Source: Bacteroidota bacterium
GTDB taxonomy: Bacteria; Bacteroidota; Bacteroidia; B-17B0; Aurantibacillaceae
Direction of reading: 5' to 3'
NCBI GenBank assembly: GCA_003153315.1
Contig: PLYA01000099.1
Span: 1-39,125 of the forward strand
Length of the DNA stretch: 39,125 nt
The notes under the pieces are model-generated. The model did not search any database. It was not told where the DNA came from and was given only the letters and a program-made list of their open reading frames with translations. Within the stretch, counting starts at the first letter, position 1, and each line of letters starts with the position of its first letter. Position numbers and translations under genes: made by a program. This document shows positions 25,714-34,383 of this stretch, piece by piece.

Positions 25714-25744
25714 ATTACGTCGTCGTTCCTCCATGACGAGTAAT
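25714..25744. terminator. Hairpin downstream of the MFS gene
   Basis: ATTAC, bulged G, TCGTC (25714-25724) pair with GACGA-GTAAT (25735-25744): ten pairs with one bulge, 11 nt after the MFS stop on the minus strand. Likely terminator or a dispersed hairpin repeat; no good T-run. Confidence 0.4.
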
Positions 25745-25755
25745 TTGATAATCTG

Positions 25756-27048
25756 CTATTTGCTAATTGCTACCTGTTCTTTAGGTACTCTTAACAAGAG
25801 TAAGAACCCTGCAATAAAAATAATAATTAAAGATAGTACCGAGTTTCTGATACCACCCGTTACATCTTCTATCAACCCAAAAGTAGTAGTACCGATGGCT
25901 AAGCCTATTTTTTCGCTTACATCATAAAAGCTAAAATAACTGGCATGGTCTTTTGTTTCGGGCAGCATTTTAGAGTAGGTGCTGCGCGATAGCGCTTGTA
26001 TGCCACCCATTACCAAACCTATACTGCCTGCCACAATATAAAACTCCATAGGGGTATCAACAGCCCTGTACGCATAAATGCAAATAAATATCCAGATAAA
26101 AATAACCAAACCCAGTGCTTTAATGTTGCCAATAATACCCGATAACCTCGACATGATAAATGCACCAGCAACCCCCAAAAACTGAATCAATAAAATTGAT
26201 ACAATTAAGCTTTGTTGTTGCTGTTTTTCATTCTCCCACAAAATAGCTTTAGCGGCAAAAGGCACAGCCATAATCATTACCGTTTGTACACCCATGTTAT
26301 ACATAAAATAACTGGCCAAAAATCTGCGCAATTGCAAACGATGTTTTAAATCATCCCATACATTTTTAAGCTCCTTGTATCCACTACTAAATATATGTTT
26401 TCTTTCTTTTGAACTTACACCCGAGGGAGATAACCTCCTGAAAGTAATTTGCGCAAATGCCATCCACCAAATACCTACTAAAGCAAAAGTGTATTGTATT
26501 TTAGGAATGGTTTTAGTAAAAACAGCTAATACTAAAATAATAATTAGCAATAAAGAACTACCTATATATCCCATAGAAAACCCTCGTGCACTTATTTTAT
26601 CATGTTGGTCATTATCCGCAATCTCGGGCAGATAAGCATTATAAAAAACCAAACTCCCCCAATAACCCACACTGGCAAACATAAGAGCCAACATACTTAG
26701 TATAATATGATCCGTACTAAAAAAACTTAGCGCTATGCAACTACAAGATCCCAAGTAGCAAAAAAGTTGAAGAAACCTTTTTTTGCTATCAGAATAGTCT
26801 GCCATACCTGATAACAAAGGAGATGAAAAGGCAACGATAAGATAAGAAAACGCAACCACATAGCCATAAAAAGCTGTATTTATAAACTCTCCTCCGCAAA
26901 AATTAATAACACCACCTAAATGGTCTTTAGTTACTTTTTCATAAAATATAGGAAATATTGCTGATGAAATTACTAATGGATACACCGAATTTGCCCAGTC
27001 GTAAAAAGTCCAGGCACGAATAGTTTTCTTATCATTTTTTAAAATCAT
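25756..27048 (-). CDS. MFS transporter, UMF1/Atg22-like
   Basis: A 430-residue polytopic inner-membrane protein with about 12 predicted membrane segments. The N-terminus KTIRAWTFYDWANSVYPLVI and the first-loop motif GMADYSDSKKRF are typical of the UMF1 (Atg22-like, PF11700) group of the major facilitator superfamily. A second half repeats the six-helix pattern (QTVMIMAVPFAAKAILW ... GIGLVMGGIQALSRSTYSKMLPETKDHASYFSFYDV). RSTYSKMLPE is the family's C-terminal half signature. Substrate is unknown; yeast Atg22 exports amino acids, and this should not be transferred without evidence. It lies 50 nt downstream of the first C10 protease gene on the same strand. Confidence 0.9.
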   Translation of the reverse strand: MILKNDKKTIRAWTFYDWANSVYPLVISSAIFPIFYEKVTKDHLGGVINFCGGEFINTAFYGYVVAFSYLIVAFSSPLLSGMADYSDSKKRFLQLFCYLGSCSCIALSFFSTDHIILSMLALMFASVGYWGSLVFYNAYLPEIADNDQHDKISARGFSMGYIGSSLLLIIILVLAVFTKTIPKIQYTFALVGIWWMAFAQITFRRLSPSGVSSKERKHIFSSGYKELKNVWDDLKHRLQLRRFLASYFMYNMGVQTVMIMAVPFAAKAILWENEKQQQQSLIVSILLIQFLGVAGAFIMSRLSGIIGNIKALGLVIFIWIFICIYAYRAVDTPMEFYIVAGSIGLVMGGIQALSRSTYSKMLPETKDHASYFSFYDVSEKIGLAIGTTTFGLIEDVTGGIRNSVLSLIIIFIAGFLLLLRVPKEQVAISK

Positions 27049-27058
27049 AGCAGCCCAA

Positions 27059-27075
27059 AGAAATCAAAGATTTCT
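27059..27075 (-). terminator. Short hairpin between C10 protease and MFS genes
   Basis: AGAAATC-AAA-GATTTCT, a 7-bp perfect stem inside the 50-nt gap. Lacks a T-run; it may partly separate the two genes or be a processing site. Confidence 0.3.
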
Positions 27076-27098
27076 CACTCTGCCAAAAAGATTAAAAA

Positions 27099-29447
27099 CT
27101 ATTGTATAACAATCTTTTTAGAGATGTGCTGGCCGTCAACAAGCATGCTTACTAAATAAACCCCTGCATTTAACCCGGATACATCCATTACGCAATTTGA
27201 AGATGTTGCAATTTGACTATAAACTTCTCTGCCCAACATATCGCTAAGGGTAATTTCTGTTGTTTTATTTACGATTAAACCTTCAATCGTTAAAATATCT
27301 TTTGCAGGATTAGGATAAATATTTACTTTCTCGCCTATACTTGTTATTTGTTTAATTCCGTATGTTGTCGGGGTTGCCGAGGCATCTATAATATTTATAT
27401 CATCTATATATAAGTTATTACCCGGTGAAGATGGGTCTGCTAAAAACTCCCAACGAAACATTACATTATAATCACTTGCCACAGAATTTATAGCAACCGT
27501 ATAGGTAGTAAACTCAGCAGGCGTTGGTACATAGGGGCTATTTCCTGTGCCACCTGCCAAAGAAGCTAACGTAGTACTCAAAATCACCCTTTTTGATATC
27601 CAAGTTGCACCGCAATCATTAGAAACAGCTATTTGCAACTTATCGGCATTTGTAGTAGATTTTTGTTGGTAAGCCGCTTTAAAGGTAAGTGCAGGCGATG
27701 TAAAAGTAGTCATGTCATAAGAAGAAGTAGTTTGTATGATACTGTTATTACCAGCCCCATTAGTCATATTATCTATCATACATGATTTTATTCCTGTAGC
27801 TGCTGCACTATACGTAACGGCAAAATCCACCCCACCTGTGGTAGAAGTATGAAATACATTCCATGCAATATTAGGAAGTAAAGTAGCAGTTTCAAAACCT
27901 TCTATAACCGGCAAAGTTGCACCGGAAGTAATATTAAAGTTAACCATATAGAAGTCGTTTGAAGTATTTTGATCCGTACTGTCGTTCGGATAGCTACTAT
28001 AACAAGTAAGCGTATGTGCTCCATATCCTAAAGTAATGCTTGGTAAATTTATAATAGCATTTTGGTAAGAAGACAAAGAACCATTCCAGTTTTGAGTTTG
28101 AACAGCGCCACCATCTATTTGATAATTAATAACGCAAGACGTAAGCGTAGTACTACCATAGTTTTGCAATGTAATTGAAGGTATAAATGTATCTGTACCG
28201 CAATAATAACCCACAGGCTGACTTATTTGAGGTATACCCGCATCCAAAGTTGTGGTAGTCATTGGCACAATACCCAAAACTGCCTCATGATCTGCAGAAG
28301 GATCAAACCCCGGAGTAGTTAAAGAATCAACCTGAAAAAAACCATCGCTATATCCACCCCACCCCCAGTTCATGTGTAAATAATTGTTCTGATCATATCC
28401 ATCACAAACCCAAGTATGCCCTCCTTCAGATGGATCATCCCCAACGTATTGTACAGGTCTTCCTAAATTCAAATCATTTTCTATAAGCGTAAGCCAGGCA
28501 GATTCTGTATGGCCGCTACGACGTAAACCACTTATAGTGCTTGGATTATATTTAAAATAAGTAACATAAGAATGCTGTGCGCAAATAGGGGCATCTGCCG
28601 TTATTACCTCTGCCCCGCTTCCACTAGGGTCATAATCCATTTCCACGCTTACTCCGCAATGATACATCAACGTTGCTATGGCAGGACTAGAAGATGTAGG
28701 ATTAAAAGGCATAGCCGACCAACTATAAGTAGTGGCCCCATAATTAGCAGATAAAGTTCCGTAGTTATCAGAATACCCATTGGCTGTACAATCGCAATAA
28801 GAGCTCGAACCTGTTCCCATAGCGGGATAACTCCAGTATCGCATTATTTGAGCCATGGCCGTTGCCACACAACCCGTAACAGCTTTATTATTCGAAGGGC
28901 CGGGGCACATCGTGTTATACACAGAAGATTGATTCCATACTGTTTGGCAAAGTGGCCCAACCACAGGAGTAAAACTTGCAATTGCATTATTTCCGGTCAA
29001 CCTCGCAGCAGTAATTAAATTAGGTTTGTTGCTTATATATTTTTCCCATTCCAAAGCAGCTTCAGCGGTTGGAAGTCTCCCTTTTGTTCTCATAGTGTTT
29101 ATACCTGTTGCACAAGATTTAAGCCAATAACCAACATTGGTATTTTCAGTTAATTTAGGCATTACAAAATGATTAACAGTTGAATAACCAATAATAGGGT
29201 GTACCGCATCTTCGGCAGCTATAATCACAAAACCATCATTACTGTTAATATCAAACACATAAAAAACAGGTAAGCCGCCGGCAGAAACCTCCGTATAAAC
29301 CAAAGTACTCGAAACTAATTCCGTTTTAGAATTCTGCTTATAAAAATTTTCGGCTACTTTTTGGGCAGTATTAAGTTTTACCGGCTTTGCATTTGCCGTA
29401 CCTATTCCTAAAACAAAAGCAGAAAATACATAAATTAGTTTTTTCAT
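27099..29447 (-). CDS. C10-family cysteine protease (streptopain-like), T9SS type A
   Basis: A 782-residue secreted protease. Signal peptide MKKLIYVFSAFVLGIGTANA. Residues about 22-125 form a Spi-like propeptide (AENFYKQNS; GFVIIAAEDAVHPIIGYS). Peptidase C10 domain at about 165-390 with Cys193 in TGCVATAMAQIMRYWSYP and His344 in GGHTWVCDGYD, then NWGWGGYSDGFF. Beta-sandwich domains at about 400-700 include a MAM-like stretch (LYIDDINII). The C-terminal 75 residues (IYPNPAKDILTIEG ... GVYLVSMLVDG) are the T9SS type A sorting signal. Streptopain-type enzymes are synthesised as zymogens and cleave host or matrix proteins. Its paralogue is at 31782, with a DUF4139 gene between. Confidence 0.95.
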   Translation of the reverse strand: MKKLIYVFSAFVLGIGTANAKPVKLNTAQKVAENFYKQNSKTELVSSTLVYTEVSAGGLPVFYVFDINSNDGFVIIAAEDAVHPIIGYSTVNHFVMPKLTENTNVGYWLKSCATGINTMRTKGRLPTAEAALEWEKYISNKPNLITAARLTGNNAIASFTPVVGPLCQTVWNQSSVYNTMCPGPSNNKAVTGCVATAMAQIMRYWSYPAMGTGSSSYCDCTANGYSDNYGTLSANYGATTYSWSAMPFNPTSSSPAIATLMYHCGVSVEMDYDPSGSGAEVITADAPICAQHSYVTYFKYNPSTISGLRRSGHTESAWLTLIENDLNLGRPVQYVGDDPSEGGHTWVCDGYDQNNYLHMNWGWGGYSDGFFQVDSLTTPGFDPSADHEAVLGIVPMTTTTLDAGIPQISQPVGYYCGTDTFIPSITLQNYGSTTLTSCVINYQIDGGAVQTQNWNGSLSSYQNAIINLPSITLGYGAHTLTCYSSYPNDSTDQNTSNDFYMVNFNITSGATLPVIEGFETATLLPNIAWNVFHTSTTGGVDFAVTYSAAATGIKSCMIDNMTNGAGNNSIIQTTSSYDMTTFTSPALTFKAAYQQKSTTNADKLQIAVSNDCGATWISKRVILSTTLASLAGGTGNSPYVPTPAEFTTYTVAINSVASDYNVMFRWEFLADPSSPGNNLYIDDINIIDASATPTTYGIKQITSIGEKVNIYPNPAKDILTIEGLIVNKTTEITLSDMLGREVYSQIATSSNCVMDVSGLNAGVYLVSMLVDGQHISKKIVIQ

Positions 29448-29473
29448 GGGTTTCTTATTTAAAATAATTCATC

Positions 29474-29503
29474 CAAATGTATAGTAAAAAACACTTAAAA
29501 CAA
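29474..29503 (-). promoter_or_regulatory. Promoter of the first C10 protease
   Basis: Minus strand TTG (29503-29501), 19 nt, TACATTTG (29481-29474), a full match, 26 nt before the start codon. Confidence 0.6.
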
Positions 29504-29592
29504 ACTATTAGCTAAAGTTTATTAAAATAGCACAAACAATATATTAACAGAAAGAATATACCATTACCTTCGTTCTATAAAAAACAAACAAA

Positions 29593-31311
29593 ATGAAATC
29601 AATTCTCACATCTCTGTTATCTATTTCTTTAATTAGCTTATGGGCTGCAAATGGAGATAACGAACAACGCATTAAAGCTCCGGTTGAATCAGCTGTAGTT
29701 TATTTAGACGGTGCAGAGGTTACCCATAACAAAACCATCACCCTCGAAGCAGGCAGAAACTCTATTATTTTCACAGGTATTTCATCTCACTTGATATCTA
29801 AAAGCATACAAATTAATGCAGGCAGCGATGCCTCCATACTATCCATCTCCGATAAAATAAATTACCTCACCGCCAACATAGAAACTCCTAAAACAAAACA
29901 ATTAAAAGACTCGCTCAAATTACTTAGAGAAACGATTGAACAACTTAACTACGAAAAAGAAGCATACAATACAGAAAAGAAAATGCTAATAGAAAATGAA
30001 GCTATGGGAGGCAAAGAAAAAGCCGTAGCTATTGCAGAACTTAAACTCGCTGCCGATTTCTACCGCAGCCGCATAAAAGAAATAAATATGGAGTTATTTA
30101 AACTCGATAAAAAACTAAACCCCTGTTATGAAATAATAGCTCGTTTAGAAAAAGAAATTACCGAATCCAACGGAAAACCAGCCACACCAACTGCCGAGAT
30201 AACCGTATTACTAACTGCAACAACCAAACTCACCGTAAAAATAGAACTAAAGTACCTGGTAAGCGGTGCAGGCTGGGCGCCCAGTTACGATTTAATTGCC
30301 GAAGACATAAACAAACCCATCGAACTTAAATACCGCGCCAAAGTGTTTAACAATACGGATGTAGATTGGAACAACGTAAAACTAAAACTATCCACCTCCG
30401 ACCCCTCTCTAAATGCATCCAAGCCACAATTAGCTGCCTGGTATCTAAATTTTCAAAGTGAATACGATAATAATTACTACAATAACAACGGAAACGCTTC
30501 CTATCAACAACAATTGCAATCGCAAGAAAAAAATATCGAAGGTGTAATTGGAATGGCTTCTGGAGTTATAGCTACTGATAAAGATATTCGTGGAGCCAGA
30601 GGAGAGGCAAGTAAAACATATATTGACGGACTTAAAAAATCACCCATCACCTTCGAAGAAGTGCAGGTATCAGAGCTTAGCGCCGAGTTCGATATTAAAA
30701 ATACCTACACCATCCCCGCCGATGCCAAACCCTATATTGTAGAAGTAACCAATTATAACCTGCCTGCTACCTTCAAACACTACAGCATACCCAAAACCGA
30801 AAAAGAAGCCTTTTTACTGGCGCGTATTAGCGGTTGGGAGCAGTTAGATTTAGTAGAAGGCCCTGCCAACGTCTATTTTGGAGGTAGCTATGTAGGGCAA
30901 TCCTATATTTATACCCGCAGTTTAGACGACACACTCGATTTATCATTCGGAAGAGATAAAAAAGTAATGGTATCACGCACCAAACTCAAAAACTTCAACA
31001 GCAAATCATTTACCGGTACCAATAAAAAAGAAACACAATCCTATGAAATTGTGGTAAAAAACAACCGAAAACTGCCCATTTCCATTGATATAGAAGACCA
31101 ATTGCCCGTATCGCAAAACTCCGAAATTGTAGTAGAAGTTGCCGAGTTAAGCAACGCCAAAAAAGACGAGGCAACCGGCAAACTACTATGGAATTATACC
31201 ATTGCACCCGGCGAACAACAAAAAATAACCCTTACCTACTCCATTAAATACCCCAAAAATAAGGCCGTAAATACACGTAAATATTCAAAAAAACAAAGAG
31301 CCAGCTTTTAA
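29593..31311 (+). CDS. DUF4139 (MuiA-like) exported protein, paralogue
   Basis: A 572-residue protein with signal peptide (1-19, ISLISLWAANG). Same plan as the gene at 8642: DUF4140-like N-domain (APVESAVVYLDGAEVTHNKT), a coiled coil at about 100-195, and DUF4139 from about 205, with YLVSGAGWAPSYDL, NTDVDWNNVKLKLST, YVGQSYI and DTLDLSFGRDKK. An Asn/Tyr-rich segment (about 295-310, DNNYYNNNGNASYQQQ) and a GVIGMASGV loop separate parts of the domain. The last 15 residues are basic. It is divergent from one C10 protease and convergent with the other. No clear terminator follows; a 21-bp array begins 46 nt after the stop. Function unknown. Confidence 0.88.
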   Translation: MKSILTSLLSISLISLWAANGDNEQRIKAPVESAVVYLDGAEVTHNKTITLEAGRNSIIFTGISSHLISKSIQINAGSDASILSISDKINYLTANIETPKTKQLKDSLKLLRETIEQLNYEKEAYNTEKKMLIENEAMGGKEKAVAIAELKLAADFYRSRIKEINMELFKLDKKLNPCYEIIARLEKEITESNGKPATPTAEITVLLTATTKLTVKIELKYLVSGAGWAPSYDLIAEDINKPIELKYRAKVFNNTDVDWNNVKLKLSTSDPSLNASKPQLAAWYLNFQSEYDNNYYNNNGNASYQQQLQSQEKNIEGVIGMASGVIATDKDIRGARGEASKTYIDGLKKSPITFEEVQVSELSAEFDIKNTYTIPADAKPYIVEVTNYNLPATFKHYSIPKTEKEAFLLARISGWEQLDLVEGPANVYFGGSYVGQSYIYTRSLDDTLDLSFGRDKKVMVSRTKLKNFNSKSFTGTNKKETQSYEIVVKNNRKLPISIDIEDQLPVSQNSEIVVEVAELSNAKKDEATGKLLWNYTIAPGEQQKITLTYSIKYPKNKAVNTRKYSKKQRASF

Positions 31312-31357
31312 CTCCCTGTCATCCTCAGCGTAGTCTAAGAATTTAGTATAATACAAG

Positions 31358-31693
31358 CTACGGCAACCATAAAACTACCTCCTGCAAGTTCAGAATGAAC
31401 TACTGCAAGTATAAAACTTCCTACTTTAAGTATAGTTTTTGCTACTTCAAGTTCAATATTTGCTACTTTAAGTATAAAACTCCCTACTGCAAGTATAATA
31501 TGAGCTACTGTATGTATAAAACTTGCTACTTTAAGTATAGTTTTCACTACTGTAGCTATAATAAAAGCTACTGCAAGTTCAATATACGCTACTGCAAGTA
31601 TAGAACTCCTTCCTGCAAGTTCAATATTAGCTTCGGCAAGTATAGAATTCCCTTTAGCAAGTATAAAACTACCTTCTGCAATCTCAATACACA
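31358..31693. repeat. 21-bp tandem repeat array C
   Basis: Sixteen units of exactly 21 bp over 336 bp without one indel, despite many substitutions. The usual core is CTACTGCAAGTATAAAACT. Two unit types recur, ending TATAAAACT or TTCAATAT. Both strands stay open in some frame (YCKYKTS-like on plus, SFILAVA-like on minus), which follows from the period and a stop-free consensus. It lies between convergent genes. Compared with array A, AAGTA-x-A-x-A-x-CTT is shared. Confidence 0.92.
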
Positions 31694-31728
31694 TGTCTCA
31701 CTACTCACATCTACCTTGTAAAAACAAA

Positions 31729-31756
31729 AAAGCCCCATACAACTGTATGGGGCTTT
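31729..31756 (-). terminator. Terminator of the second C10 protease gene
   Basis: AAAGCCCCATAC (31729-31740), loop AACT, GTATGGGGCTTT (31745-31756): a 12-bp perfect stem. On the minus strand it is followed by a T-run, and it lies 25 nt after that gene's stop. Confidence 0.85.
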
Positions 31757-31781
31757 CAAGTATAACTTAGTTATCTATTCC

Positions 31782-34103
31782 TTAGTTCTTAATAAACCTG
31801 ATTACCTTAACCTGATTATCAGAAGAATTTACTTTTACCAAATAAACTCCATCCGCAAGACTTGAAATGTCTATGCTATTGGTTTGCTGCGCAGTAACTT
31901 TTTGGTCAGCAATAACCGTTTGCCCGATAATATCCGTAACAGATATAGTTGTAGTATTCTCATCCGTATTTATAAACAAATTACTATGTGCCGGATTTGG
32001 ATACACAATAACACCTGCCTTGCTGCTTAATGAAGCACCTATACCGGTAGTATTAACCGCTGTAATATTAATATTATCCACATAAATCCAATTTCCCCAA
32101 TCTGAAATATTTTCAAAAGCAAACATCACATTATTTTGTCCCAAAATACTATTCAAATTAGTAGTTTCAGTACGCCATTGAGAAGATGTTGGTGCAACAC
32201 AGTTAGTTGTAGTTCTAATAGTAAAAGATGGGGCAGTAGAAAGCGCTACTCCTCCTTTGTAGTAAATTCTGTGCCAAGTTGTTCCGCAATCTGTAGAATA
32301 ATGAACCGCAAGAGAATCTGTATAGAGTTTAGGGGTAGCAGAATCATATGCCGGTACATAACCTACATCAAAAGCTAAACTTGCTGAACTTGCCGAAGAA
32401 AAATCATAAGTAGGCGTATAAAGCCACTCTTTAAATCCTGTCATATCTGTTCCTGCATCTCCATCACAATCGTTAAACCCAATACAATTACTACCGGTAT
32501 GTGCAACAGTAGTAACTACTTGCCAAGGCACATCATTAGCTGCATTAGATGTAGACCAATTAGCTGGAAGAGATGCACTACCTTCAAAACCTTCTACCAA
32601 AGGAAGTGTTGCACCAACTATATTATAAGCAAATGCGGTATAAGATTGGTCATTAGCGGCATTAGCATCTGTACCATGATTAGGGCTACTGGTATATACC
32701 GTAAGTGTATGCGAACCTATAGTAGTTGTAATGACAGGAAGAGATACATTAGCTGTTAAATTGGTACCTAAAGAACCGGTCCAGGTGTAACTTTGTACAA
32801 CTCCACCATCCATTTGATAGTTAATAGTAGAAACAGTTAATGTGTTAGCCCCAAAATTCTTAATAGTAACTACAGGAGTAAAAGTTGATGTACACAAAAT
32901 ACCCGTAGGCTTAATTACAGTAGCTATACCAGCATCAATAGGAGGAGGAGGTTGGATACCAACTAATATTTGATGATAGGTTGAAGGATTATAACCAGTA
33001 TTTAAATTATTAATAGAAAAATATCCATTACTTGAACCACCCCAACCCCAATTCATATGAAAATTGTTATTTACATCATACCCATCGCAAACCCAAGTGT
33101 GTCCTCCTTGTGTAGGGTCTTGTCCAGCATATTCAACAGGTCTGCCTGCAGCAATATCAGTTTCAATTAAGGCTATCCAAGCAGCATCACTATAACCACT
33201 GTTAGGGTTAGAATTAAGCGTTCTTTCATATCCCTGAATGGTACTTGAATTATATCCAAAATTTTGAACGTATGCGTTTTGTGCACATTTACCTTCAGAA
33301 TTAGCATCTACAGCAAGTACCTGAGCACCACTTCCACTAGGGCTATAATCCATATCCACACTCACTCCGCAATCCCACATAAGGTTTGCAACAGAAGTGC
33401 TGGATGCACCATAAGCCATTGCACTCCAATTATAAGTAGTTGCTGCAAAATTTGCTGTTAATGTTCCGTTTTGAACAGTAAATCCTTGAGCAGTACAATC
33501 GCAATAAGAGTTAGAACCTATACCTTTTGCAGGGTAGCTCCAAAATCTCATTATCTGAGCCATTGCTGTTGCAACGCAGCCTGTTACTGAACTACTTGGA
33601 CACATCGCATTATAATTTGGAGACTGATCCCATGTTGTTTGAACCAAAGGAGCTACACTTGTGTTAGTGGAAGATCTTAAAGCTTTCTGGTTTGTTTGAT
33701 ATGCTGTCCATTCTTCAGCAATTTCAGCACTAGCTGTAATATTATTATTTCTGATATAGACAATTTCATTTTTTCGCTTAACCAGCCAATTCGAAATATT
33801 TGATCTATTTAATGGCTGCACAAATTGCTTTTTAGTCGAGTAACCAATTATGGCATGGCAGGCATCTTCCGGTGAAACAATGACAAAACCGTCATTTGCA
33901 TTAATATTAAATACAAAATAAACAGGTAACCCATTATCAGAGGTTTCAGTAAACGCCAGGTTTATTGATGAAACAATGTTTTTGGAATTTTGTTTGTAAA
34001 AATTCTCTGCAACTCCTTTAGCAGCATTCAAAGTGATTTGGTTTGCGATAACAATGTTTGTTCCTAGAACAAAAACAATTAGAAAGTTGTAGAGTTTTTT
34101 CAT
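31782..34103 (-). CDS. C10-family cysteine protease, T9SS type A (paralogue)
   Basis: A 773-residue secreted protease. Signal peptide MKKLYNFLIVFVLGTNIVIA, Spi-like propeptide (about 22-120), C10 domain with Cys176 in TGCVATAMAQIMRFWSYP and His335 in GGHTWVCDGYD, then NWGWGGSSNGYF. Beta domains (about 400-690, including WIYVDNINI) and a type A sorting signal (VIYPNPAHSNLFINTDE ... GVYLVKVNSSD) follow. Layout and catalytic blocks match the enzyme at 27099, but the middle beta region differs, so target binding may have diverged. A promoter-like site is at 34129-34159 and a strong terminator after the stop, so it is monocistronic. Confidence 0.95.
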   Translation of the reverse strand: MKKLYNFLIVFVLGTNIVIANQITLNAAKGVAENFYKQNSKNIVSSINLAFTETSDNGLPVYFVFNINANDGFVIVSPEDACHAIIGYSTKKQFVQPLNRSNISNWLVKRKNEIVYIRNNNITASAEIAEEWTAYQTNQKALRSSTNTSVAPLVQTTWDQSPNYNAMCPSSSVTGCVATAMAQIMRFWSYPAKGIGSNSYCDCTAQGFTVQNGTLTANFAATTYNWSAMAYGASSTSVANLMWDCGVSVDMDYSPSGSGAQVLAVDANSEGKCAQNAYVQNFGYNSSTIQGYERTLNSNPNSGYSDAAWIALIETDIAAGRPVEYAGQDPTQGGHTWVCDGYDVNNNFHMNWGWGGSSNGYFSINNLNTGYNPSTYHQILVGIQPPPPIDAGIATVIKPTGILCTSTFTPVVTIKNFGANTLTVSTINYQMDGGVVQSYTWTGSLGTNLTANVSLPVITTTIGSHTLTVYTSSPNHGTDANAANDQSYTAFAYNIVGATLPLVEGFEGSASLPANWSTSNAANDVPWQVVTTVAHTGSNCIGFNDCDGDAGTDMTGFKEWLYTPTYDFSSASSASLAFDVGYVPAYDSATPKLYTDSLAVHYSTDCGTTWHRIYYKGGVALSTAPSFTIRTTTNCVAPTSSQWRTETTNLNSILGQNNVMFAFENISDWGNWIYVDNINITAVNTTGIGASLSSKAGVIVYPNPAHSNLFINTDENTTTISVTDIIGQTVIADQKVTAQQTNSIDISSLADGVYLVKVNSSDNQVKVIRFIKN

Positions 34104-34128
34104 AGTGCTTTTTTTAGTATTGTTTAGT

Positions 34129-34159
34129 CGAAGATAATTTTTAAAAAAATAAAAAACAA
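34129..34159 (-). promoter_or_regulatory. Putative promoter of the second C10 protease
   Basis: Minus strand TTG (34159-34157), 20 nt, TATCTTCG (34136-34129): one mismatch to TAnnTTTG, 26 nt before the start. The distance to the ATG is the same as for the first C10 gene. Confidence 0.45.
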
Positions 34160-34383
34160 ATTTCTAACACTAATTCTACTAACAAAAAATTGTTGACAAA
34201 AAACATTTGATTTTTCTTGAAACGTAAAAACTGCTCGCATTAATGGTTTTAAAGAGAGGGATTTTTAATAAAACTCTACTTCTATCTAATAATTTATTGA
34301 TGATAAATTATTTAAATGATTTTAAAACACAAAACAGGCTCTTATAAAACATTTTTTTTGAGTCCCATAAAAGTCCTATTTAT
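34160..34383. other. Gene-free AT-rich gap left of the IS
   Basis: No coding frame, hairpin or promoter of note. In particular I do not find the missing 3' part of the T9SS gene that the IS interrupts on its other side. Confidence 0.5.

Noticed and set aside
25592-25927. 111-aa plus-strand frame overlapping the MFS 3' end
   Set aside because: Half is antisense to the MFS gene and the rest runs through intergenic hairpin repeats; no family resemblance.
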